Shown here: piece by piece, positions 15,963-23,273 of the stretch | Layout of the letters: each line of letters starts with the position of its first letter | How positions within the stretch are numbered: position 1 is the first letter of the stretch | Assembly: GCA_002705055.1 (NCBI GenBank) | Contig: PAHY01000026.1 | Span: forward strand, 1-46,540 | Reading direction: 5' to 3' | DNA from: Planctomycetota bacterium | Lineage (GTDB): Bacteria > Planctomycetota > UBA1135 | Length of the DNA: 46,540 bases | Position numbers and translations under genes: made by a program | Notes under the pieces: generated by a model | What the model saw: the letters and a program-made list of their open reading frames with translations, nothing else | Database searches by the model: none | Told to the model about the DNA's origin: nothing

Positions 15963-18174
15963 CCGGCGCGTCCGCCTGACCTCCTCGGTGCGTGCAGGGC
16001 TCTCCCTGGGCGCACTCGGTCTCGTTTCCTGGCTGGCTGGCGCGGGCGCTGTCGAGGCGTATGTGCGCATTCAGCTCGACGGCAAGACGCTGTTCCATGA
16101 CGACCCCGACATCGTCATGCAGCTCGACCCCGACTCCTTCGTCGGGCTGGAAGAGGCCGCGGTACGCAGCGCGGTCGAGCTGGCGATGGATCAATGGAAC
16201 GGGGTGACCCACTCCGCCATCAACTTCTCGCTGGGCCAGGACGTGCAGAACGCCGAGGCCAGCACCAACAACCACGTCATCTACCTCGACCCAAGTAACC
16301 AGAGCGGCTGGTTTCCGGGCGGCAGCATGACCGTCGCGATCACGCCGATCACCTACAACACATCGAACGGCAAGATCATCGACATCGACGTGATCTTCAA
16401 CGGCCAGCGCTGGAATTTCGCCGCGGGCCTCGAGCCGGGACGCTTCGACCTGCAGGACGTCCTGACTCACGAGCTCGGGCACGTCATCGGCCTGGACCAC
16501 TCGCCCGTTCACGGCGCGTCGATGTGGCCCTACGTCTCGCAGGGGCAGTGGATCCACCGATCCCTGACCCAGGATGATCAGTCAGGCGCGGTCGCCGTAG
16601 CCCGCCAGGGCGGATTCGCCACGCTCCGCGGGCGCTTGGAGCGGCCGAACGGCAGCCCGATCTCGGGCGGCGCCGTCGGCGCGATTCGCGCGGCCGATGG
16701 CCGCCTCGCCGGGGTCGTGCTGACCGACAGCAGCGGCAACTGGCTGATGCGCGACGTGCCGCCCGGCGACTATCACCTCTACTGTACGCCTCTCGAAGGC
16801 GTGACCTCGGCCGCCGAGATGACCAGCAACAGCGCGGTCGACACCAACTTCGGCGCGGCCTTCCACGGCGGCATCTCGTCCCCGCACCAGCTGCAGCTCT
16901 CGCAAGGCGAGAACCTGAATGTGGGCACCATCACCTCGGCTTCGGATGCCGCGGTGCGCGATCTGTTCTCGCATCCGCTGGTCCTGGAACGCGGCGGCGC
17001 CACGCAGTCGATCTACATCCCGGGCCAGAACTTCCATAACGGCGTGGGCACGATGATCGAGTTCAGCCCGTACATCTCGCTTGGCCCGGCAACTTCCGAT
17101 GACACCCTGTTCAGCGCGCCGGTCACGGTCAGCCCGGACTGCCCGCCCGGCAGCTACGACATCTACATCGAGCTGGGCAACGGCGAGCTGGAGTGCATCC
17201 CCGGGGCGATTGAAGTGGTCGAACCGGCGCCGGAGCTCAGCAGCCTGAGCGTCAGCGAGGCGAACGTGTTGGGCGGCGAGTGGATCGAGGTCTACGGCAG
17301 CAACTTCTCGGAGGATGCCATGGTGCTGATCGGCGGGCACCTCTCGCAGGACGTGCGCTGGCAGAACGCGAACACCCTGCGCGTGCTCACGCCGCGCGCC
17401 GATGCCGGCCTCGCCGACGTCGTCGTGCAGCACCCCGATGGCCAGGAGGACCGCCTCGAGGAAGCTCTGCAGCTGATCTCGATCCCGGTCTACGAGGACC
17501 TGTTCCCGCGCGCCGGCAATCTGGCCGGGGGAACCCGTCTGCGCCTCGTGGGCAGCGGCTTCACCAGCAACATGATCGTCCAGATCGGTGGCCGTTCCGC
17601 CAGCTACCGTCTGCTGTCCTCGCGCGTGCTCGAGATCACGACCCCAGCGGGCCTGGCGCTGGGCAAGGTCAGCGTGCGGATCGAGAACCAGCAGGGCCAC
17701 GTGGCCGAGCAGGCCGAGCTCTACGAGTACGTCGATACGCCCGATCCGGACATCGAGAGCTTTACCCCGCGGACCGGCAAGCGCAGCGGAGGCACCGAGG
17801 TCAACCTGTTCGGTGAACATCTCAGCTCGGGGGTCAAGGTGCGCTTCGGCGTCGATCCGATCAGCGTGCAGGGCGGCCGCTACGCCGGCGGCGTCGAACG
17901 GATCAGCACCGCCGAGCTGCGCTCGCTGACCCCGGGCGGATCGGCAGGCGAGTACGCGGTGGTCATCGAGATGCCCAATGGTCAGGGCGCGATCTCCGAC
18001 ACGCTGTTCTCCTACCAGCCCGCTGCCGGCGGCGGGGGATGCGGCGGCGTCGTGCACGGCGATGCGCCCGGCGAGCCGGTGGACTGGCTGCCGATCGCGC
18101 TGGTCGTCCTGTGGGGCTGGCAGATTCAGCGTCGTCCGCGCGCGCGCGCGACCACGGCTGCAGCAAAGCGCTGA
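15922..18174 (+). CDS. exported matrixin-like zinc protease with TIG repeats and C-terminal sorting-like tail
   Basis: A 750-residue protein. After a Ser-rich N-terminus and a signal segment (about 24-46) comes a metzincin catalytic domain: HELGHVIGLDH at 183-193 is HExxHxxGxxH, with a Met-turn in GASMWPY. About 232-300 is a carboxypeptidase-regulatory-like domain (GWLMRDVPPGDYHL-type end, seen as NWLMRDVPPGDYHLYC). Three IPT/TIG immunoglobulin-like repeats follow, with GGEWIEVYGSNF, GGTRLRLVGSGF and GGTEVNLFGEHL. The C-terminus has GGGGCGG, a hydrophobic segment and RRPRAR, the tripartite layout of MYXO-CTERM/JDVT-CTERM sorting signals. The start at 15922 lies inside the preceding gene; a later GTG at 15991 would shorten the n-region. 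Surface proteolysis is inferred. Confidence 0.83.
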   Translation: MTTSSSASSASSADRRVRLTSSVRAGLSLGALGLVSWLAGAGAVEAYVRIQLDGKTLFHDDPDIVMQLDPDSFVGLEEAAVRSAVELAMDQWNGVTHSAINFSLGQDVQNAEASTNNHVIYLDPSNQSGWFPGGSMTVAITPITYNTSNGKIIDIDVIFNGQRWNFAAGLEPGRFDLQDVLTHELGHVIGLDHSPVHGASMWPYVSQGQWIHRSLTQDDQSGAVAVARQGGFATLRGRLERPNGSPISGGAVGAIRAADGRLAGVVLTDSSGNWLMRDVPPGDYHLYCTPLEGVTSAAEMTSNSAVDTNFGAAFHGGISSPHQLQLSQGENLNVGTITSASDAAVRDLFSHPLVLERGGATQSIYIPGQNFHNGVGTMIEFSPYISLGPATSDDTLFSAPVTVSPDCPPGSYDIYIELGNGELECIPGAIEVVEPAPELSSLSVSEANVLGGEWIEVYGSNFSEDAMVLIGGHLSQDVRWQNANTLRVLTPRADAGLADVVVQHPDGQEDRLEEALQLISIPVYEDLFPRAGNLAGGTRLRLVGSGFTSNMIVQIGGRSASYRLLSSRVLEITTPAGLALGKVSVRIENQQGHVAEQAELYEYVDTPDPDIESFTPRTGKRSGGTEVNLFGEHLSSGVKVRFGVDPISVQGGRYAGGVERISTAELRSLTPGGSAGEYAVVIEMPNGQGAISDTLFSYQPAAGGGGCGGVVHGDAPGEPVDWLPIALVVLWGWQIQRRPRARATTAAAKR

Positions 18175-18196
18175 AACGCCTGAGCACGGCACGCGT

Positions 18197-18202
18197 TAGA
18201 AT
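18197..18202 (+). promoter_or_regulatory. -10 element TAGAAT, leaderless arrangement
   Basis: TAGAAT ends 6 nt before the ATG at 18209; transcription is predicted to start on the start codon. Confidence 0.55.
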
Positions 18203-18208
18203 CCTGTG

Positions 18209-19672
18209 ATGCAGCGGATTCCCGCCATTCTGGCCTTGTCCTTGCTCCTCCCTGCCTGCGGGGGCGGAGAAGCCGAGCCTGAAACGGCCCAGCTCCCGCC
18301 GGTCTTCGTGATCGGCATGGACGGCCTCGAGTGGGACGTGATGCTGCCGCTCCTCAAGGAGGGCCGACTCCCGCACTTCCAGGCCATGATCGAGCGGGGC
18401 GTGGGCGGTGGCCTCGAGACCTTCCAGCCCACCTTTTCGCCGGTGGTCTGGACGACCATCGCCACCGGCGCCACGCCGCAGCAGCACGGCGTCCTCAACT
18501 TCTCCGAGCCCAAGCCCAACGGGCTGCCCTACACCTCGAACGCGCGCAAGGTGCCCGCGGTCTGGAACATCGTCTCAGAGGCCGAGCGCAGCGTCCTTTC
18601 GGTGGGCTGGTGGGTCTCGTGGCCGGCCGAGCCGGTCAACGGCCGAATCGTCGCCAGCTACGCGGCGCAGGCGCAGGGCCAGGTCTTCTGGAAGGCCGGA
18701 GTCTGGGAGGAAGGCCTCCCCGAACTGACCTACCCCGAAGACCTGATCTACGACGTGCTTCCGCTGCTCGAGAAAGGCGCGCCCACCGGCCCGCTGCGGA
18801 CCGGCTATGACGCATTATTCGAGGTGATCCCCGGCGAGGCGCGGCTCAGCCCGCAGGATCCGGTCGACCCCTGGGAGTTCCCGCGGGTCCGCGACAGCTT
18901 CTTCCGCATCGGCTACCACGGCGATGCCACGCACCTGGCCATCTTCGAACAGGAGCTCGCCAAGGACGTCGCCGACCTCAATATGGTCTACTTCGGCCTG
19001 CCCGATGTCGCGGGCCACTTCTGGTGGCGCTACTACCAGCCTGACGAGTTTGAGTACGCCATTCCGCAGGAGCACGTCGACCTGTTGCAGAAGCGCATCG
19101 ATGCCGCGTACGAGGCCGCCGATTCCTGGCTGGGTCGCATCGTCGAAGCGGCGCCCGAAAACGCGCGCTTCCTGATCGTTTCCGACCACGGCATGCATGC
19201 GGCGAACCGCCGCAACCCGCAGCACCCGCAGTCGGGTGCTCACGAAGACGCTCCTCCCGGCGTGCTGATCGCCGCCGGTCCGGGCATCGCCGCGCGCGGC
19301 ATCCTGCCCGAAGTCGAATGGCGCTACAGCGCCCAGTTCGGACGGCAGCGTCGCGAGGTCGTGCTGCAGGCACCCGAGCGCATCGGCAGCGTGTTCGACG
19401 TCACGCCGACCATCCTGCAGTGGATGGGCATCCCGCACGCCGCCGACATGAACGGCGAGCCGCTCGTGGGTCTGGCGACCGGCGAGGCAACGCTGGCCAC
19501 GGCGCAGCCGCCGGTGGGAACCTACGCCACCGGCTTCCGCCCGGCGACCGCGCCGCGCGTGCCGAAGGACGGGTTGAACGAGGACTTTGAACGGAGCTTC
19601 CTCGACCAGCTGGGCTACTCCGAAGCCGCCGAAGAACAGGCCGCCCGCGACCAGGAAGAAGGCGGAGACTGA
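18209..19672 (+). CDS. alkaline-phosphatase-superfamily phosphodiesterase-like lipoprotein
   Basis: The 487-residue protein carries a lipoprotein signal (MQRIPAILALSLLLPAC, lipobox LPAC) and so is membrane-anchored outside the cytoplasm. The catalytic domain is of the type I phosphodiesterase/nucleotide pyrophosphatase family: Asp38 in VIGMDGLEWD, PTFSPVVWTTIATG with Ser77 at the nucleophile position (often Thr), SDHGMH at 325-330, and a C-terminal SVFDVTPTILQWMG block. Substrates of these bacterial relatives are mostly unknown; nucleotides, phospholipid headgroups or glycan phosphates are possible. An upstream GTG at 18206 would add one residue; the ATG fits the -10. It is homologous to the larger membrane protein at 27777. 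Confidence 0.85.
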   Translation: MQRIPAILALSLLLPACGGGEAEPETAQLPPVFVIGMDGLEWDVMLPLLKEGRLPHFQAMIERGVGGGLETFQPTFSPVVWTTIATGATPQQHGVLNFSEPKPNGLPYTSNARKVPAVWNIVSEAERSVLSVGWWVSWPAEPVNGRIVASYAAQAQGQVFWKAGVWEEGLPELTYPEDLIYDVLPLLEKGAPTGPLRTGYDALFEVIPGEARLSPQDPVDPWEFPRVRDSFFRIGYHGDATHLAIFEQELAKDVADLNMVYFGLPDVAGHFWWRYYQPDEFEYAIPQEHVDLLQKRIDAAYEAADSWLGRIVEAAPENARFLIVSDHGMHAANRRNPQHPQSGAHEDAPPGVLIAAGPGIAARGILPEVEWRYSAQFGRQRREVVLQAPERIGSVFDVTPTILQWMGIPHAADMNGEPLVGLATGEATLATAQPPVGTYATGFRPATAPRVPKDGLNEDFERSFLDQLGYSEAAEEQAARDQEEGGD

Positions 19673-19701
19673 GCCGCCCAGGCGGGCTGCCGCACGGTGC
19701 T

Positions 19702-19707
19702 AGACTG
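19702..19707 (+). promoter_or_regulatory. -10 element TAGACT, leaderless arrangement
   Basis: TAGACT ends 6 nt before the ATG at 19714, matching the spacing at 7918 and 18197. Confidence 0.55.
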
Positions 19708-19713
19708 CCCGGG

Positions 19714-20196
19714 ATGTTCTCGCGCATTCTGCTGGCGACCGACTTCTCGGAACACTCCGAACAGGCCTACCCCTGGGCGGCGCAGCTCGCCGCATCCAAC
19801 GGGGGCACCGTGGTGCTCGTCAACGTGCTGGAAGGCGACCTGGTGGCCAACGCCCCGCTGTTCGCCGGTTACATGCAGACGGACGCGCTCGACCTCGGCC
19901 GCTACCGCGAAGAGTTCGAGAAGGCCGCGCAGACCGCGCTCGACGCCGCCGCCGAAAAGATCCGCGCGCTCGGCGCGGACGTGGAGACTCACCTCGTCCA
20001 GGGCAAGCGCGCCAGCGAGACCCTGGTCCAGGCCGCCGAAGACCTGGACTGCGGCGTGATCGTCATCAGCACCCACGGCCGCGGCGGCCTGGCCAAGTTC
20101 CTGCTCGGTTCGACCGCCGAGAAGGTGGTGCGCACCGCCCAGCGTCCGGTGTTCACGATCCACCTGGGCGATCCCGGGCCCGGCGACGACGCATGA
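19714..20196 (+). CDS. universal stress protein (UspA family)
   Basis: A 160-residue single-domain cytoplasmic Usp. It begins with the strand-and-loop RILLATDFSEHSEQA and ends with the nucleotide-binding signature THGRGGLAKFLLGSTAEKVV, which keeps the G-2x-G-9x-G-S/T spacing of ATP-binding members. The final PVFTIH strand is also typical. ATP-binding Usp proteins respond to stress or energy state. The stop overlaps the start of the exonuclease gene as ATGA, so the two are translationally coupled; co-expression of a stress protein with a nuclease suggests, but does not prove, a stress or DNA-damage context. Confidence 0.92.
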   Translation: MFSRILLATDFSEHSEQAYPWAAQLAASNGGTVVLVNVLEGDLVANAPLFAGYMQTDALDLGRYREEFEKAAQTALDAAAEKIRALGADVETHLVQGKRASETLVQAAEDLDCGVIVISTHGRGGLAKFLLGSTAEKVVRTAQRPVFTIHLGDPGPGDDA

Positions 20197-20921
20197 GCGG
20201 CGCCGCCAAGAGCCTGCCCGGCCCGGTCGTCGCCTTCGACATTGAAGTCGCCGGCCTCGAGTGGGAAGAGGTCGACGAAGCCACGCGCCACTACCTGATG
20301 GCGCGCGAGCGACGCCGCAACAACTCCGAATCGGTCGACATCGAAGCCCTGCAGCACCGCCTCGCGCTGGTGCGCGGCCTCGGGCGCGTGGTCGCCATCG
20401 GCATGTGGAACCTCGACAAGGATCAGGGCGCCGTCCTGGTGCACGGCAGCGGCAGCCGCTGGGAAGAGTTCGACGAGATGCCGGGCACCCGCGTCTACCG
20501 CGGCAACGAACGCGAGCTGCTCGAGGAGTTCTGGAGGCTCGCCACCACCTGGGGCGCGGTCGTGACCTACAACGGGCGGGCCTACGACGGCCCGGTGCTC
20601 ATGACGCGCTCCGCGATGCTGGGCGTCGCGCCCAGCCGGCAGCTGTGCGGCTATCGCTACCGCGTCACCGACCACTGCGACCTGCTCGATCTGCTCAACT
20701 TCCAGGGCGCCGCACGCGAGAGCTACTCGCTCGATTACTGGTGCCGTCGTTTCGGGGTCGAGTCACCCAAGGGCAAAATGGACGGCTCGATGGTCGCCGC
20801 CAAGGCGCGCGACGGCCGCTACGACGAGATCGCCGAGTACTGTCTGCGCGACACGCGCGCGACGGCCGATCTCTTCCGTCGCCTCGAAGGCACTCTGGTT
20901 CCGCTGTTCCTGCAGCACTGA
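20193..20921 (+). CDS. predicted PolB-type 3'-5' exonuclease (DEDDy, RNase H fold)
   Basis: The 242-residue protein matches the stand-alone 3'-5' exonuclease family related to the PolB proofreading domain. Acidic metal ligands are visible as Asp16 and Glu18 (FDIEV), Asp132 (YNGRAYDGP) and Asp220, with Tyr216 in EYCLRDTRAT giving the DEDDy arrangement. No polymerase domain follows. The expected reaction is removal of 3' nucleotides from DNA or RNA in the cytoplasm. It overlaps the uspA stop by 4 nt. Between Glu18 and the second motif lies a charged segment (about 25-50, HYLMARERRRNNSES) also found in this family. RNA rather than DNA as substrate cannot be excluded. Confidence 0.85.
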   Translation: MSGAAKSLPGPVVAFDIEVAGLEWEEVDEATRHYLMARERRRNNSESVDIEALQHRLALVRGLGRVVAIGMWNLDKDQGAVLVHGSGSRWEEFDEMPGTRVYRGNERELLEEFWRLATTWGAVVTYNGRAYDGPVLMTRSAMLGVAPSRQLCGYRYRVTDHCDLLDLLNFQGAARESYSLDYWCRRFGVESPKGKMDGSMVAAKARDGRYDEIAEYCLRDTRATADLFRRLEGTLVPLFLQH

Positions 20922-20939
20922 CCCCCGCACGGGGGACCG

Positions 20940-21761
20940 ATGGCACGCATCCTTCCCCTCGTTCTTCCGCGTACGGCCGGTGCCTGGTGCCTGCCGCACG
21001 CCGCGGAGCGCTTTCCGTGCGCGCGGCCGCGCTTCGCGCTGGGGGATCCGCGCGACCTGGTGCCGCAGACCTGCGAGCTGCTGGCCGAGCAGGGCTGCGC
21101 GCTGCTGCCCTGGGGGGCCGAGGATGGCGACCTGCTGCTGGCGCCGGCGCCGCGCCCGGGGGAAGAAGCAAGCGTGCTGCTCGAGCTGCTGGCTCCGCTC
21201 GATCAGAACTTTCCGATCCTGCTCTATCGCCGCGAGAGCCCCTTCCTGGCCAATCTGGACGTCGAGGGCGAGGCGCTGACGCTGCTGCCGGCGCAACGAC
21301 TGAGTCTTCTGCTGCGCGGCTCAGCCTGGGCCGAACGGCGTCCGGGTCCGCGCGGTTCGCTGCAGAATCGAGTCTTCCTCTCGCTGGCGCTCGACCTCTG
21401 GCGCAGCGCGCTGCTGCTCGCGGACTACGAGGAGCACTCGCGCCAGGTCGGTGAGATCCGACTCGAAGGCGAGCTGGATCTGCTGCCCGAGGCGCACGGC
21501 GCCGAGCTGCTGCGGCTCGGCAGCAAGGCGAGCTTCTGGGCGCAGCCGTGCCCGAGCCGCGTGCACCTGCCGTGGTGGGCCGGCTGCAACGCGCGCGCTT
21601 GGCAGATCAATCGGCAGGCGCGTCGGACCTGGCCGCGCGCATGGGGCGAGGTCGAAGTGCAGGTGCGGCTGGGGACGCGCTATCGCCGCATCTCGGCGCG
21701 GGCCTATTTCGAGGCCTTCCGCCGCAGCGGTTCGGCGCGACGCCTGCTGCTGGGCAGCTAG
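20940..21761 (+). CDS. unrecognised 273-residue protein
   Basis: No family was recognised. The protein starts MARILPLVLPRTAGAW, has no signal peptide or membrane segment, and is rich in Leu, Arg and Trp. Features are a conserved-looking central helix pair (SLQNRVFLSLALDLWRSALL) and a basic C-terminal half with WWAGCNARAWQINRQ and RRISARAYFEAFRRSG. A GGGGGA Shine-Dalgarno (20931-20936) precedes the ATG by 3 nt. It begins 18 nt after the exonuclease gene, so it may belong to that operon. It is convergent with the double-kinase gene and the two stops share CTAG. Composition and frame use are as in the neighbours, so I take it as real. Confidence 0.65.
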   Translation: MARILPLVLPRTAGAWCLPHAAERFPCARPRFALGDPRDLVPQTCELLAEQGCALLPWGAEDGDLLLAPAPRPGEEASVLLELLAPLDQNFPILLYRRESPFLANLDVEGEALTLLPAQRLSLLLRGSAWAERRPGPRGSLQNRVFLSLALDLWRSALLLADYEEHSRQVGEIRLEGELDLLPEAHGAELLRLGSKASFWAQPCPSRVHLPWWAGCNARAWQINRQARRTWPRAWGEVEVQVRLGTRYRRISARAYFEAFRRSGSARRLLLGS

Positions 21762-23185
21762 CGCGCGAGCTTCGCGCGGAAGACTGCGAGGCGTTCCTGA
21801 AAGCGCGCCTCGAAGGCTTCGTCGCGGCTCTGCTCGCTGGTGACGAAGTAGGCCTTGAGGATCGCCTCAGTCGTCGGCCCGTCTTTGGGGCACTCCGCGA
21901 CCAGTCGGGCGAGGTCGCGCGCGGCGTCCTCGCAGGAGCGCGTCAGGCCGTCGGCATCGATCAACGTGAGCACGCCCGCGGCGTCGCGGCGGAAATTGCT
22001 GCACTTAGCATCGCGCAGGCCGAAGCCGTGGCGATGCAAGGTGGCAAGCCAGTGCGCCATGTCGATGAGGTCTTCCAGAGCGGCCGGGCTGCCTTCCACC
22101 CAGGGCGTGGCCAGCCACTCGCCCTGTTTGCCGGGCAGCCAGGCCAGCGGGCGGCTGGCCGGGAGCCCGAGCAGCTCCAGCACCGCGAGGTGCCGATAGG
22201 CCGCCCGGCCCGGTCCGGCGCCGAGCTGCCTGCGCAGACTTTGCCAGGCACCCTCACGCGGATAGTGCTTCCACACGGTGTCGCCCAGTCGCCAGGTCGC
22301 GCTGCGCGGGCCCGCCGCCAGCGGAACGCTGCCCTCGACCTGGGCCGCGGCCTGCAAGAGCGCGCGCGGGGCGGTGCCCGCGAAGCCGCGCCGCCGCACG
22401 CCTCCTCCCTCCTCGGCGAGGAAGTCCGAGCAGGTGCGCAGGGCGCGGCGGCTGCGTTTCCAGACGCGGCGGTGGCGGGTCCGGCGCGCTCGCGCGATCA
22501 GGTCGGCGCTCTCCCAATCCGGCAGCAGCTCGGCGTGCGCGGTGAGCAACGTCGGCGCCCAGGCCTCCGCCTGCGGCGCGGGCAGGCCGGCGAGCAGGCG
22601 CACCAGCGCGAGATAGATCCGCTCGGGCGGGGGAGGGGCCTCGCTGACCCGGGCCTGACCCAGATCCAGCGGCAGCAGCAGCGGATCGCCGCTTCCTGAT
22701 TCGACCCAGAGCAGATCATCCAGCGCCAGGTCGCGATCGACCCACCGCGCCGCGTGCAGCGCGGCCAGCCCCTGGGCGGTCGCCTGGTCGGGCTGCGCGG
22801 GTCGGCCGTCCCAGATGGAGCGTGCGAACAGACCCAGCTCGCTGCGCAGTTGCTCGTGCGAGGCGCGCAGCTCCAGGTCCAGGCGCTGCGCCAGCCGTCT
22901 CCACGCCTCATGTTCGCGCTGCGCGGGGGCCGCGGCCAGGCGTCGCCGCAGGAACTCGCTTCGGCGACGCGGATGGAAGATCTTCAGCAGCCAGCCGTGC
23001 GGCGCGGCGGCGCGATCCTCGGCATCCAGGCGCAGCACGGTGCGCTGCGGACTGATCCGCAGGACCTCGCCCTCGCCGGCCAGCGCGCGCGCGTAGAGCG
23101 CGTTCAGGCCCGGCTCCTGCGGCATCCGCCCCCGACCGCGCGCGGCCATCCACGCCAGGTTCTCGGCATGCTGGCCGCTCGGCAT
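21758..23185 (-). CDS. tandem double-domain LPS-kinase (Kdo/WaaP)-like protein
   Basis: The 475 residues appear to hold two copies of a WaaP/Kdo-kinase-like fold. Copy 1 (about 40-255) has Lys68 (WLLKIFHPRRR), Asp152 (VDRDLALDDLLW) with Asp157 where kinases carry Asn, and Asp174 (LPLDLGQAR). Copy 2 (about 285-475) has Lys306 (TVWKHYPRE), the loop LRDAKCSNF with Asp392, Lys394 and Asn397, and Asp410 (LTLIDADG). The C-terminal copy looks catalytically intact; the N-terminal one is more divergent. Known relatives phosphorylate Kdo or heptose of lipid A-core at the inner leaflet. The gene is divergent from lptF/lptG, the LPS export permease genes, which supports an LPS role. The promoter has the leaderless spacing. 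Confidence 0.72.
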   Translation of the reverse strand: MPSGQHAENLAWMAARGRGRMPQEPGLNALYARALAGEGEVLRISPQRTVLRLDAEDRAAAPHGWLLKIFHPRRRSEFLRRRLAAAPAQREHEAWRRLAQRLDLELRASHEQLRSELGLFARSIWDGRPAQPDQATAQGLAALHAARWVDRDLALDDLLWVESGSGDPLLLPLDLGQARVSEAPPPPERIYLALVRLLAGLPAPQAEAWAPTLLTAHAELLPDWESADLIARARRTRHRRVWKRSRRALRTCSDFLAEEGGGVRRRGFAGTAPRALLQAAAQVEGSVPLAAGPRSATWRLGDTVWKHYPREGAWQSLRRQLGAGPGRAAYRHLAVLELLGLPASRPLAWLPGKQGEWLATPWVEGSPAALEDLIDMAHWLATLHRHGFGLRDAKCSNFRRDAAGVLTLIDADGLTRSCEDAARDLARLVAECPKDGPTTEAILKAYFVTSEQSRDEAFEARFQERLAVFRAKLAR

Positions 23186-23191
23186 GGCGAC

Positions 23192-23197
23192 ACGCTA
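23192..23197 (-). promoter_or_regulatory. -10 element TAGCGT (minus strand), leaderless arrangement
   Basis: Read on the minus strand, TAGCGT ends 6 nt before the ATG at 23185 of the double-kinase gene. It is the only minus-strand example with the exact 6-nt spacing. Confidence 0.45.
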
Positions 23198-23223
23198 GCA
23201 GCCTGCATCGCTTCGTGCAGGAC

Positions 23224-23230
23224 AAGGAGG
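23224..23230 (+). promoter_or_regulatory. strong Shine-Dalgarno AAGGAGG
   Basis: AAGGAGG stands 7 nt before the ATG at 23238, the best ribosome-binding site in the window. It serves an 11-codon ORF, not directly lptF. Confidence 0.7.
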
Positions 23231-23237
23231 CACTACC

Positions 23238-23273
23238 ATGCGACGGAGGCTGCTCGCCTCCCTGCCGTCTTGA
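23238..23273 (+). CDS. possible 11-residue leader peptide upstream of lptF
   Basis: ATG at 23238 with an ideal Shine-Dalgarno opens an ORF encoding MRRRLLASLPS and ends at TGA 23271-23273. The stop overlaps the TTG start of lptF as TTGA. Ribosomes ending here could restart at the TTG, coupling lptF to the leader. The alternatives are that the ORF is the true lptF start with a frameshift (real or a sequence error) near 23270, or chance. The run of three Arg followed by Leu codons could also allow attenuation. Confidence 0.45.
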   Translation: MRRRLLASLPS

